Of a stretch of 64,000 bases of DNA, positions 33,086 through 41,808 are shown in pieces. A program made the position numbers and the translations under genes. Source of the stretch: DATBLE01 sp963791425 (GTDB lineage: Bacteria; Actinomycetota; Thermoleophilia; Gaiellales; Gaiellaceae); NCBI GenBank assembly GCA_963791425.1, contig CAWBSE010000003.1, positions 496,001-560,000 on the forward strand, given 5' to 3'. The notes under the pieces are model-generated. The model did no database searches and was not told where the DNA came from. It worked only from the letters and a program-made list of their open reading frames with translations. Position 1 is the first letter of the stretch, and each line of letters opens with the position of its first letter.

Positions 33086-33670
33086 CTAGCCGCTTGGCGA
33101 CCAGCCGCCCGTCGTGCCCTTGTACGTGCCGCTGAAGAGCGCCAGCGGCGTGCGTACGAGGATCTCCAGGTCGACCTTCGGCGAGTGGTGCTCGACGTAC
33201 CAGACGTCCAGCTCGATCCGCTCCTCCCAGGGCAGCGAGGCGCGGCCGTGGATCTGCGCCCAGCCGGTGATCCCCGGCTTGACCTCGAGCCGGCGGCGCT
33301 GACGGGCGTCGTAGCGCTCGACCTGGTATCCGAGCGTCGGCCGCGGGCCGATCACGCTCATGTCGCCGCGGACGACATTCCAGAGCTGCGGCAGCTCGTC
33401 GATCGACAACCGCCGCAGGAGACGGCCGGTGCGGGTGATCCGCGGGTCGCCCCGGTCGACCGAATACCCCGCCCCGAGCTTCTCGGCGCCGACGACCATC
33501 GTCCGCACCTTGAGCAGCTCGAACTCGGCGCCGTCCCTGCCGACGCGCCGCTGCTTGTAGAGCACCGGCCCGCCGTCCTGGAGCTTGACCGCGAGCGCGG
33601 CCGCGCCGATCAGCGGGCTCGCCAGGACGAGCCCGAACGACGCCAGCGCGACGTCGGCCGCCCGGTTCAC
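33086..33670 (-). CDS. Short phosphoglycosyl transferase (bacterial sugar transferase)
   Basis: GTG 33670 overlaps the TGA of the methyltransferase. This 194-residue protein contains only the catalytic half of the family: a membrane helix at about 5-28 (A-L-A-S-F-G-L-V-L-A-S-P-L-I-G), Y-K-Q-R-R-V-G-R-D-G, L-S-I-D-E-L-P-Q-L-W-N-V, V-I-G-P-R-P and G-I-T-G-W-A-Q-I-H-G-R. It matches PglC/EpsL-type monotopic enzymes that place the first sugar phosphate on undecaprenyl phosphate. Together with 1647-3239 the window holds two such enzymes, possibly starting two different glycans. Confidence 0.9.
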   Translation of the reverse strand: MNRAADVALASFGLVLASPLIGAAALAVKLQDGGPVLYKQRRVGRDGAEFELLKVRTMVVGAEKLGAGYSVDRGDPRITRTGRLLRRLSIDELPQLWNVVRGDMSVIGPRPTLGYQVERYDARQRRRLEVKPGITGWAQIHGRASLPWEERIELDVWYVEHHSPKVDLEILVRTPLALFSGTYKGTTGGWSPSG

Positions 33671-34405
33671 GACGGCGCCCGCACGTGGACGACGACGCTG
33701 TCCGCGACCTGGACGAGCAACGGCAGGCGGCGGGACGCCCGGCGTACGGCGTCGGAGAACCGCACGACGGCCCGCGAACGGGGCTCGAGCAGGTCGAGGT
33801 CGGTCATCTGCGGGTTGATCGTCAGGAACCCGTCGGCCGAGATCGCCACCGGGCCGATCACGCCGAACGTCGCGCGCAGCTCCGGGAGCGTCCAGTACCG
33901 CATGTCGTTGGCGACGCCGGGCGAGAAGCCGCTGCGGATCTGCCGAACGAGATTGAGCGGTCCGCGCGCGTTCGGCATCTCGATCCACACCGTGCCGCCC
34001 GGCCGGAGCACGCGGCGGATCTCGCCGACGACCGTCCTCACGTCGGACTTCGCCAGATGCTGGAGGACGCTGTACGAGAAGACGACGTCGAACGAGTCGT
34101 CCGGGAACGGGAGCTCGCGCGCGTCGCCGAGCACGTACTCGGCCTCGACGCCGAGTTGCTCCGCGACCCGGCGGGCGGCCGGGACCGCCTTCTTCGACGG
34201 ATCGATCCCCGTGGGTCGGTAGCCCGCGCGCGCGGCCGCGATCGTCCAGCGGCCCCAGTTGCTGCCGAGGTCGAGCAGCGTGCGGCCCGCGCCGGGGCCG
34301 AGCGGGAACGCGGGGATGGGATACCGCGTCAGCTGCGCCCCGCGGTAGAGGTTGCCGTGCGTCTTGATCAGCGCGGCGCGGACGTAGGCGTCGACCGTCG
34401 GTCAT
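33667..34405 (-). pseudogene. SAM-dependent methyltransferase, frameshifted near its 5' end
   Basis: The start ATG at 34405 overlaps the upstream TGA (ATGA). The first codons read M-T-D in one frame, and the remainder D-A-Y-V-R-A-A-L-I-K-T-H-G-N in another; dropping one G at 34395-34396 joins them. Without repair the frame gives nonsense, and only a GTG at 34134 would begin a truncated protein. The body has L-L-D-L-G-S-N-W-G-R-W as SAM motif I, then V-L-G-D-A-R-E-L-P-F, S-Y-S-V-L-Q-H-L and R-V-L-R-P-G-G, typical of class I enzymes. Length after repair is ~245 residues. It is probably a sugar methyltransferase; the break may be a sequencing error. Confidence 0.8.
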
Positions 34406-35514
34406 CGCGTCCCCTCCGGAGCGTCCCAGGTCGCGGGCACGCCGCGGCGCAGGTAGTTCCAGAGCGAGACGACGGTCGCCCACGTGACGAGCGTGTAGTA
34501 GCGCGGCAGCCCGCGCCGCGCGGCCGCGAGCACGAGGAACGCGACCTGGAGCCCGAGCGCGACGTCGTAGACGATCCCGGCGCGCATCGCCACGAGGGCG
34601 ACGTTGGTGCCGAGCAGGACGAGGTGCAGCGGGCCGCTGCCGTAGCGCAGGTGGCGGTGCGAGACGATCTCGACGAAGTAGCCCGGCGTCAGGCGCCGCA
34701 GCATGCGGCCGCGCAGCACGATCAGCCAGCAGTGCTCGAACATGCGCACCTTGCGCCGGTACTCGGTCTCGATCTCCGGGGTCGGCTTCTCGAACGCCAG
34801 CGCCTCGGAGTCGTAGACGGCACGCCGGCCGTGCTGGACCATCAGGTACGGGAAGGAGAGGTCGTGGCCGAAGCGCGGGTCGACCTCGACGTAGTCGGAG
34901 CGGCGCACGGCGTACACGGAGCCGTTGCCGCCGGTGACCGAGCCGAGCGCGGACTCCTGCGCGCGCAGCCAGGTCTCGAATCGCCAGTAGACCCCCTCGC
35001 GGTTCGAGCCGGCTGCGTCGGTGAGCACGAGGCGCCCGCACACGTAGGCGACGTCGGGATCGGCGAACGAGCGCACGAGCTTCGCGAGCGTGTCGGGTGC
35101 CCAGGTCGCGTTGGCGTCGGAGAAGGCGACGATCTCCCCGGACGTCTCGCGCACCGCCCGGTCCTGCGCCGCGACCTTCCCGCCGCGCGGGCAGCGGATC
35201 AGGCGCACACGCGGCTCGCGTGCCGCGAAGGCGGCGACGAGCTCGTCGGTGCGGTCGCTCGACGCGTCCGAGGTGACAACGATCTCGAGCCGGTCGGTGG
35301 GATAGTCGAGCGCGAGCAGGTTCTCCAGGCGCCGCTCGATCACGGTCTCCTCGTTGTAGGCGGCGACGATCACCGTCACCGGCGGGGTCGCCTCCTGCGC
35401 GCGAACGGGCCGGCGGCGGATGTGCGCCGCGGCGGCCGCGGCGAGCGGATACACGGCGTGCGTCCAGGCGAGCGCCGCGAGCGCGACCCAGAACACGACC
35501 TCGACGGCGATCAC
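34402..35514 (-). CDS. Family 2 glycosyltransferase, membrane-bound (hyaluronan-synthase-like layout)
   Basis: GTG 35514 overlaps the TGA of the upstream glycosyltransferase. The 370-residue protein has an N-terminal helix (1-20), a GT-A domain with V-I-V-A-A-Y-N-E-E-T-V, D-A-S-S-D-R-T, A-F-S-D-A-N-A as the metal site and G-G-N-G-S-V-Y-A-V-R. Then come H-D-L-S-F-P and K-V-R-M-F-E-H-C-W where Q-x-x-R-W-like motifs occur in processive enzymes. Two to three helices close the protein. The layout suits a polymer-forming or single-addition glycosyltransferase at the membrane; the missing exact Q-x-x-R-W makes processivity uncertain. Confidence 0.85.
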   Translation of the reverse strand: MIAVEVVFWVALAALAWTHAVYPLAAAAAAHIRRRPVRAQEATPPVTVIVAAYNEETVIERRLENLLALDYPTDRLEIVVTSDASSDRTDELVAAFAAREPRVRLIRCPRGGKVAAQDRAVRETSGEIVAFSDANATWAPDTLAKLVRSFADPDVAYVCGRLVLTDAAGSNREGVYWRFETWLRAQESALGSVTGGNGSVYAVRRSDYVEVDPRFGHDLSFPYLMVQHGRRAVYDSEALAFEKPTPEIETEYRRKVRMFEHCWLIVLRGRMLRRLTPGYFVEIVSHRHLRYGSGPLHLVLLGTNVALVAMRAGIVYDVALGLQVAFLVLAAARRGLPRYYTLVTWATVVSLWNYLRRGVPATWDAPEGTR

Positions 35515-36710
35515 GTCACTCCCTGGAGCTCGCGGAGCACCTCGGTGTAGCGGCCGATCGCGATCCCCCGGCCGGCCTCGGCCTCCGCGAACGCGCGTGC
35601 CCGCCGGCCCATCTCGGCGAGGTCGAACTCGCCGTCGTGCGCCGCCCGGATCGTCCGCGCGAGCGCGAACGGATCGCCGGGCCGGACGACGACGCCGCAA
35701 CCGACGCGGGCGACGAGCTGCGCCGTCTCGCTCTCGGCCTCGGCTGCGGCGATCACCGGACGTCCGGCGGCGAGCACGCCGTAGAGCCGGCTGGGCACGA
35801 CGTAGCCGGCCAGCCCGCGCGCGAGGCCGACGACGTGCACGTCGGCGCTCGAGATCGAAGACGAGCGGAGCTCGTAGGGCTGCCACGGCATGAACCGCAC
35901 CTTCTCGATCGCGAGTTGCCGCGTCAGCTGGAGCAGCTCCTCGCGCCGTGCGCCGCCGCCGATGATCCGCACCGCGAGGTTGTCGAGGTCGCGGAGGAAC
36001 GAGCACGCCCGGATCAGCGTGTCGAGGTCCTGGGCGTAGCCGACGTTGCCGGAGTGCATGACCACGAACCGCTTGAGCAGCCGGTGCTCCCGGGCCCACG
36101 GGTTGTCACGCGGCGACGGCCGTAGGGCGTCGACGTCGACCCAGTTCGGGATCACGCGGATCCGCTCCGGCCGGACGCCCTTCTCCTCGAGCCGGAGCTT
36201 CATCGTGTCGCCGATCGCGACCACCCGGTCGGCGGAGCGAAGCGACGAGTCGACGAGCAGCCGCAACGCCTTGATCACGACCGGGTTGCGGAGGCGTCCG
36301 AGCTTGACCGCGATCTCCGGGAAGACGTCCTGGGCGATCACGAGCAGCGGCGCCCGGAAGCGCGCGGCGACGAGGCGCGCGATCGAGCCGATGAACGGCG
36401 GGTCGGTCATGCAGATGACGAGGTCGGGGCGCCGTGCGAACAGCCCTCTCCACATCACGCCGAACACGTACGTGAGGTAGTTGACGGCTCTGCGGGACAG
36501 TCGGGAGCGCTCGTACGAGGTCGAGCGGACGCGGACGATCTCGACCCCGTTGCGAACCTGCTTCGAGGCGCCGCGCGACCACCCGCCGGCGATCACGGTG
36601 ACGTCGTAGTCGGCGGCGAGCGCCTCACAGAGCTCGGTGAGCAGGTTCGCGGTCGCCTCGACGCCGGGCCAGTAGTACTGGTTGAGCACGAGGACCCGTT
36701 TACGGCGCAC
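35511..36710 (-). CDS. Family 4 glycosyltransferase (WcaI/WbuB-like)
   Basis: This 399-residue GT-B enzyme begins L-V-L-N-Q-Y-Y-W-P-G-V-E-A-T-A, a start typical of WcaI/WbuB-like enzymes. It has the linker I-R-V-I-P-N-W-V-D near 190 and the C-terminal domain with V-V-M-H-S-G-N-V-G. The usual E-x7-E segment is weak; V-V-P-S-R-L-Y-G-V-L-A-A-G-R-P-V and A-E-A-E-S-E take its place. It heads the ten-gene minus-strand operon that runs to 26091. It is divergent from the glycosyltransferase at 36768. GTG start. Confidence 0.88.
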   Translation of the reverse strand: MRRKRVLVLNQYYWPGVEATANLLTELCEALAADYDVTVIAGGWSRGASKQVRNGVEIVRVRSTSYERSRLSRRAVNYLTYVFGVMWRGLFARRPDLVICMTDPPFIGSIARLVAARFRAPLLVIAQDVFPEIAVKLGRLRNPVVIKALRLLVDSSLRSADRVVAIGDTMKLRLEEKGVRPERIRVIPNWVDVDALRPSPRDNPWAREHRLLKRFVVMHSGNVGYAQDLDTLIRACSFLRDLDNLAVRIIGGGARREELLQLTRQLAIEKVRFMPWQPYELRSSSISSADVHVVGLARGLAGYVVPSRLYGVLAAGRPVIAAAEAESETAQLVARVGCGVVVRPGDPFALARTIRAAHDGEFDLAEMGRRARAFAEAEAGRGIAIGRYTEVLRELQGVT

Positions 36711-36767
36711 GGCCGAAAAGGCTATCCGGGCCTCGCCTCCGCCGAGCGGCAGCTAACGTCATCCACC

Positions 36768-37811
36768 GTGTCAGACCTCGCCGTTCTCGGCCCCGACCCT
36801 GCATTTGGCGGGGGCGGGATCGCCCAGCTGGACGCATTCCTGGCCGCTGCGGCCTCGCTCGGTCGCACGACCGAGCTCCATCACGGGCGAATGCCGTCCC
36901 GCCTCCGCCCGTTCGACGCGGCCAACCAGGTGGCGGCCGGGCGGCGGGTCGCCCCGCGCCTCCGTCACGCGCACGACGTCTGGGTGGTGGCGACATCGGC
37001 ATCGAACGGCTACGGCGCAGCCCTCAGCGGGCGCCCGTACTCCGCCTGGATCAGCACCGGCCTCGAGGAAGAGTGGGCGGGACGCCGGCAGGGACTGCGC
37101 GCCTCCCGCCGGCTCGCGATCCGCCTCAACGCACCCGTCCTGAGGCGGCTCGAGCGCCGCGTGCTGGCCGGCGCCGACAGGGTGTTCTCGATCTCGCCGT
37201 CCAGCGCGCGCGGCGTCGCCCGGGCGGGCGGGCTGGACGAAGCCGCCGTTGGGGTCCTGCCGGTGCCGATCGACCTGGACCGCTTCACCCCGGCTCCGGA
37301 GGCCGACTGGCAGGCGAGACTCCGTCAGCCGGTGCTCGTCTTCGTCGGCCGTGCGAACGACCCGCGGAAGAACGTCGGCCTGCTCCTCGACGCGCTGCCG
37401 CTGCTGCCGGACGCACGGCTGCTGCTCGTCGGCGCGCCGCCGGACGGGCCGCTGCCCGACCGCGTCGAGGCGACCGGCGCCGTGCAATCGGTCGTCCCGT
37501 CGCTGCGCCGCGGGACGATCTTCGTCCTGCCGTCGCACCAGGAGGGGTTCGGGATCGTCGCCGCCGAGGCGATGGCCGCCGGGCTGCCGGTCGTGACCAC
37601 GCCGTCGGGCGGCCCGGAGGCGCTCGTTGGCGACTCCGGCGGAGGGGTCGTGCTTTCCGGCTTCTCCGCAGAGGAGCTCGCCGAGACGGTACGCGGGCTG
37701 CTGGCCGACCCCGTCCGGCTCGCGGAGATGCGCAGGCTGGGCGGCGAGTACGTCGCCCGTGAGCACTCGCCGGCGCGGCTGCGGGAGCTGCTCGCGAAGG
37801 AGCTGTCGTGA
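36768..37811 (+). CDS. Family 4 glycosyltransferase
   Basis: This 347-residue GT-B enzyme starts at GTG 36768. The C-terminal nucleotide-binding domain shows L-V-F-V-G-R-A-N-D-P-R-K-N, L-P-S-H-Q-E-G-F-G-I-V-A-A-E-A-M-A-A-G-L-P-V-V with the E-x7-E pair, and T-P-S-G-G-P-E. It is the first gene of a plus-strand operon and its GTGA end overlaps the next start. It probably adds a hexose to the lipid-linked unit. Retaining mechanism is expected from the family; the donor is unknown. Confidence 0.9.
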   Translation: MSDLAVLGPDPAFGGGGIAQLDAFLAAAASLGRTTELHHGRMPSRLRPFDAANQVAAGRRVAPRLRHAHDVWVVATSASNGYGAALSGRPYSAWISTGLEEEWAGRRQGLRASRRLAIRLNAPVLRRLERRVLAGADRVFSISPSSARGVARAGGLDEAAVGVLPVPIDLDRFTPAPEADWQARLRQPVLVFVGRANDPRKNVGLLLDALPLLPDARLLLVGAPPDGPLPDRVEATGAVQSVVPSLRRGTIFVLPSHQEGFGIVAAEAMAAGLPVVTTPSGGPEALVGDSGGGVVLSGFSAEELAETVRGLLADPVRLAEMRRLGGEYVAREHSPARLRELLAKELS

Positions 37812-38872
37812 TCGGGATCTCGCTGCTCACGCTCGACCCGTGGACCGTCGGCGGCACGCAGACGTACGCGCGGGAACTCGTCCGCGCACTGTCGGATCAC
37901 GGCTCGCTCGAGTACCGCGTGTGCGTCTCGCGGATCGCCTCCGACGCCGGCGGCGCCCTGCCGACGTCGGTCGTCCCGGAGTTCCCGGCGAGCCGAAACC
38001 GCCTCGGGCGCGTCGCCGGGCTCACGCGCGCCACGCTCGCCGACGGCCGCCTCCGGCGTGCGCTCGGCCGCGAGCACGCGAGCGCGTTCCACTTCCCGCT
38101 GACGGTGATGCTGCCGCGGGTCGACGTACCCGCCGCGACGACGATCCACGACCTGCAGCACGAGGCGTTCCCGCAGTTCTTCTCGCGTCCGCAGCTCATG
38201 TTCCGCCGGCATGTCTACGGCCGCTCGGTGCGGGCGAGCCGCATCGTCATCGCGGTCAGCAAGCACGTGCGCGACGACCTCGTCGACCGGCTGGGCTACC
38301 CGCGCGAGCAGGTGCGGGTCGTCTACCACGGCGTCGACCACGGGCGCTTCACACCCGACGGGCTCCCGCGGGAGCCGTTCCTGCTCTATCCCGCGAACTG
38401 GTGGGCGCACAAGAACCACGAGCTGCTGCTGCAGGCGTTCGCCCTGGTGCGCCGGGAGCGCCCCGAGCTCCGGCTCGTCCTGACGGGCTCCGACCATCCC
38501 GCCGCGCTCCCCGACGGTGTTACCTCCCTCGGGCGCGTGCCGGACGAGCAGCTGGTCGACCTGTATCGCTCCGCCTCGGCGCTGGTCTTCCCCAGCCTGT
38601 ACGAGGGCTTCGGGCTCCCGGCCCTGGAGGCGATGGCGTGCGGCTGCCCGGTCGCAGTCTCCCGCGTCGCCGCCCTCCCGGAGGTCTGCGGTCGCGCAGC
38701 CGTCTACTTCGATCCGACCTCCGTCGAGGACATCGCGCGCGGGATCGCCGAGGTGCTCGACCGGCCCCCGGGCGGCGGCATCGAGCGCGCGGCGCTCTTC
38801 ACCTGGGACGAGTTCGCACGGCGCCATGACGCGGTGTACCGTGCGCTGGCCGGCGTCCCCGAGGCCGGCTGA
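37808..38872 (+). CDS. Family 4 glycosyltransferase
   Basis: This 354-residue enzyme overlaps the previous gene by 4 bases (GTGA). It has G-G-T-Q-T-Y-A-R-E-L near the N terminus, H-D-L-Q-H-E-A-F-P-Q-F-F, linker V-V-Y-H-G-V-D, and C-terminal P-S-L-Y-E-G-F-G-L-P-A-L-E-A-M-A-C-G-C-P-V with the E-x7-E pair. It is closely similar in layout to mannosyltransferases of O-antigen loci (WbdA/MtfB-like), but the sugar cannot be assigned. Two bases separate it from the capsule gene. Confidence 0.9.
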   Translation: MIGISLLTLDPWTVGGTQTYARELVRALSDHGSLEYRVCVSRIASDAGGALPTSVVPEFPASRNRLGRVAGLTRATLADGRLRRALGREHASAFHFPLTVMLPRVDVPAATTIHDLQHEAFPQFFSRPQLMFRRHVYGRSVRASRIVIAVSKHVRDDLVDRLGYPREQVRVVYHGVDHGRFTPDGLPREPFLLYPANWWAHKNHELLLQAFALVRRERPELRLVLTGSDHPAALPDGVTSLGRVPDEQLVDLYRSASALVFPSLYEGFGLPALEAMACGCPVAVSRVAALPEVCGRAAVYFDPTSVEDIARGIAEVLDRPPGGGIERAALFTWDEFARRHDAVYRALAGVPEAG

Positions 38873-38874
38873 CG

Positions 38875-40254
38875 ATGCGTTTCCTCTTCACCACGCTGCA
38901 GACGTACGAGAGCGAGTTCTACGGCCGCGTCGGCGAGGAGCTACGCGCGCGCGGCCACGATGTCTCGCACGTGACGGTCTCGCGCGCGTCCGCCCGGGAG
39001 CTGCGAGCGCAGGGCATCGACGCACGCTGCCTGGCCGACGTCGTCGCCGCGGTCGGCGAGCCGGCCGACCTGGACGCCGAGGTCCGGCGGATCGAGGAGA
39101 CGTACGACACGCCCCACATCCGTGACGTCTACCGGGCCGACTGGCCGTGCAAGGGGCGCGACGAGGCGTGGAGCGTCCACCGCACCGTGCAGACTTTCCG
39201 AGCCCTCGAGCGCGTCTTCGAGGACGTGCGCCCGGACGTCGTCGTCCCCGAAGTCGGGAACGAGACGATCCGCGTCGCCACGCATCTCATCGGCCTCGCG
39301 CGCGGAATCCCCGTGCTGTTCCTCCTCTACACGATCTTCCCCGACCCGCTGCGGCTCTACGTCGACACGCTGCACGCCCCGATCGTCCCGCACGAGGAAG
39401 TGCGCGAGCTGACCGCCGGCGAGCGCGCCGAGCTGGAAGCGTTCCGCTCGTCGTTTAACGCCGCGGCGAAGCCGATTCGCGCGCACCGCCGCGTGCCGAT
39501 CGAGGCGCGCCGGGTCAAGGTCTTCGGGGGACACCTCCGGCGCAAGCACGGCGAGGACCGCGACAACGACTACCTCCAGCCGGGCCGGCTGCTGCGCACG
39601 AACGCGGCGGACTGGACGCGCGCGCACATGGCGCGGCCGTTCTACGACCGCCTCGAACCGGACCGGCCGTTCGTCTACTTCCCGCTCCACGTCACCGACG
39701 ACTACAAGATCACGCGGGTGATCCCGCACTGCGTCGACCAGGTCTCGCTCGTCGAGCAGGTCGCCGATGCGCTGCCGCCCGGTCACGACCTGGTGCTGAA
39801 GGAGCATCCGATGTCGGTCGGCCGGAACAGCATCCCGCTGCTTCGGCGGCTGCGGCGTCGGCCGAACGTCCGCCTCGTCGAGCCGCACACGAGCTCCCAC
39901 CAGCTGATCCTCGATGCCGAGGGAGTGGCGGTGATCTCCTCGACGGTCGGTCTCGAGGCTCTGCTCTACGACAGGCCAGTGCTCACGCTCGGCCAGCCCT
40001 TCTACTCGGGCTACGGAGTGACGATCGACGTCGACTCGTTCACCGAGATCCGCAACAAGGTGCCCGAGCTGCTGCGCTTCCGGCCCGACCCGGAGCAGAT
40101 CTCGCGCTTCCTCTACGCGGCGATGCAGCGCTGTCGTCCCGGAGCGCCCGTCCTCGTCGACCGGTCGGAGGAGAACGCGGTCGCGCTGGCCGGGAGCATC
40201 GAGCAGGCCGCCGTCGAGGCGACCGAGAAGCGTCGCTTCCCGGCGGCGGTATAG
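38875..40254 (+). CDS. Capsule polysaccharide biosynthesis protein (KpsC/KpsS-type)
   Basis: This 459-residue protein carries the C-terminal core of the capsule synthesis family: F-V-Y-F-P-L-H-V near 262, L-V-L-K-E-H-P-M-S-V-G near 300, R-P-N-V-R-L-V-E-P and S-S-T-V-G-L-E-A-L-L-Y-D-R-P-V-L-T-L-G. The N-terminal half is GT-B-like. In Gram-negative bacteria KpsC and KpsS build the Kdo linker; in this organism the transferred sugar is unknown. The Gly/Glu pattern near the end also occurs in the S-W-D-N family of this locus, suggesting distant kinship. Two bases separate it from the upstream glycosyltransferase; the next start lies 11 bases on. Confidence 0.85.
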   Translation: MRFLFTTLQTYESEFYGRVGEELRARGHDVSHVTVSRASARELRAQGIDARCLADVVAAVGEPADLDAEVRRIEETYDTPHIRDVYRADWPCKGRDEAWSVHRTVQTFRALERVFEDVRPDVVVPEVGNETIRVATHLIGLARGIPVLFLLYTIFPDPLRLYVDTLHAPIVPHEEVRELTAGERAELEAFRSSFNAAAKPIRAHRRVPIEARRVKVFGGHLRRKHGEDRDNDYLQPGRLLRTNAADWTRAHMARPFYDRLEPDRPFVYFPLHVTDDYKITRVIPHCVDQVSLVEQVADALPPGHDLVLKEHPMSVGRNSIPLLRRLRRRPNVRLVEPHTSSHQLILDAEGVAVISSTVGLEALLYDRPVLTLGQPFYSGYGVTIDVDSFTEIRNKVPELLRFRPDPEQISRFLYAAMQRCRPGAPVLVDRSEENAVALAGSIEQAAVEATEKRRFPAAV

Positions 40255-40264
40255 TCGAGCCCAG

Positions 40265-41131
40265 ATGGTCGGGGACATCGATTCAGCAGTCCGCGAGAAG
40301 GTCGAGAGCGCAGAGATCCGCTCCGAGCCCTTCCCACACGTCGTCATTCCCGACCTGCTTCCCGAGCCGCTCTTCCGCGAGCTGGCCGGCTCGATCCCGC
40401 CGCTCGACACATTCGAGCCGAGCAAGGGCGGGCTGAAGTCGGACATCCCGCTGGGCGAGACGAACGCGTACTTCAAGGCCGCCCCGGACCCGTTCAAGAC
40501 CGCGTGGCGCCGGCTGCGCGACGACGTCCTGCGCACCCAGGTCGCGCCCGTGCTGATCGACCGCCTGCGCGACGACCTTCGCGCGAAGTACGCCGACGCG
40601 TTCAGCCCGGAGATCGCGGACGAGATCATGGCCGACGGCCTCGTCTCGTCGGACGGCCGGATCATGGCCCGCCAGCCCGGGTACCACCTGAAGCCGCATC
40701 TCGACTCGGCCCACTTCGGGATCACGATGCTCCTCTACTTCACCGCGGCCGACGACGAGTCGTCCGGCGCGCTCTGCCTCTTCCGCCCCGAGCGCACGCC
40801 CGCGATGCACAACGTCTCGACGTACTACCCGGAGCGCGAGGAGGGGATCGCGGTCGAGCTGGTCGAGGAGGTGCCCATCCGCGAGAACCTGTTCGTCGCG
40901 TTCCTCAACCGGCGAAACGCGCTGCACGGGGTGCGGATCGATGCGACCGACGGCCCGCCGATGACCCGGATGACCTACCAGGCCCACATCCTTCCGGCTC
41001 ACGACGTGCGCAAGGACGTCGAGGACTTCGCCGACGATCTCGCCGACCCGGACGCGCGCACGCGCTGGCAGCGGTACGCCGAGGGCCGCCGGGCCCGAGC
41101 GGCAGAGAAGGCTCAGGCAGCTACCGAATAG
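40265..41131 (+). CDS. 2-oxoglutarate/Fe(II)-dependent oxygenase-like protein
   Basis: This 288-residue protein has the prolyl-hydroxylase-type facial triad: His145-x-Asp147 in L-K-P-H-L-D-S-A-H and a distal His221 in N-A-L-H-G-V-R. Arg224 or Arg235 could hold 2-oxoglutarate. The N-terminal E-P-F-P-H-V-V-I-P-D-L-L is typical of 2OG-FeII proteins. In polysaccharide loci such enzymes hydroxylate sugars or carrier groups; here the substrate is unknown. Its TAG overlaps the HAD start (TAGTG). Confidence 0.78.
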   Translation: MVGDIDSAVREKVESAEIRSEPFPHVVIPDLLPEPLFRELAGSIPPLDTFEPSKGGLKSDIPLGETNAYFKAAPDPFKTAWRRLRDDVLRTQVAPVLIDRLRDDLRAKYADAFSPEIADEIMADGLVSSDGRIMARQPGYHLKPHLDSAHFGITMLLYFTAADDESSGALCLFRPERTPAMHNVSTYYPEREEGIAVELVEEVPIRENLFVAFLNRRNALHGVRIDATDGPPMTRMTYQAHILPAHDVRKDVEDFADDLADPDARTRWQRYAEGRRARAAEKAQAATE

Positions 41132-41808
41132 TGGCGTCGACGGTCCTCTTCTGGGACATCGACGGCACGCTGCTCGTCACCGGGCGGGCCGGGCTGTTCG
41201 CATTCGAGGAGGCGCTCCTCGAGGTGACCGGCAAGGAGTCCGACCTCTCGGAGCTCTCCACGCCGGGCCTGACCGACTCGGGCGTCGCGGCGCTCGTCCT
41301 CGAGCACGCCGGGGTCGAGCCGGACGAGGAGACGGTCGACGAGGTGCTGCGGCTCTACGAGGAGCGGCTCGCCGCCAGCCTGCCGCGCCGCCAGGGGCGG
41401 GTGCTGGAGGGGGTGCGCGAGGCGCTCGACGACCTCCGCGACCGGGACGACGTTCGCTCGTACCTGCTCACGGGCAACATCCGCGGCGGCGCTCGCGCGA
41501 AGCTGACGTACTACGGGCTGGCCGAGCTCTTCCCCGGTCTGGAGGGGTCGTTCTGCATCGACCACGGCTCGCGGGCCGACATCGCCCGCCGCGCGCTGCC
41601 GCTCGCCGCGGGCGCCGAGCGGATCTACGTGATCGGCGACACGCCGGCCGACGTCGAGTGCGGGAAGGTGATCGGCGCGCGCACGATCGCGGTCGCCTCG
41701 GGCTGGCACTCCGTCGAGCAGCTAGCCGCCGCCGACCCCTGGCTCGTACTCGAGCAGATCCCCGAGCCCGTCCGGTTCCGCGAGCTGCTCGAGCTCGACC
41801 AGCCGTAG
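41131..41808 (+). CDS. HAD-superfamily phosphatase
   Basis: This 225-residue protein starts at GTG 41131. HAD motif I is F-W-D-I-D-G-T-L-L (Asp9, Asp11), motif II L-L-T-G-N near 114, motif III a Lys near residue 125, and motif IV V-I-G-D-T-P-A-D-V-E. A helical cap sits after motif I, as in phosphoglycolate phosphatase-like enzymes. It may dephosphorylate a sugar phosphate in precursor synthesis. The last 87 bases overlap the 3' end of the opposite-strand S-W-D-N protein (41722-43974); both termini appear real. Confidence 0.85.
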   Translation: MASTVLFWDIDGTLLVTGRAGLFAFEEALLEVTGKESDLSELSTPGLTDSGVAALVLEHAGVEPDEETVDEVLRLYEERLAASLPRRQGRVLEGVREALDDLRDRDDVRSYLLTGNIRGGARAKLTYYGLAELFPGLEGSFCIDHGSRADIARRALPLAAGAERIYVIGDTPADVECGKVIGARTIAVASGWHSVEQLAAADPWLVLEQIPEPVRFRELLELDQP

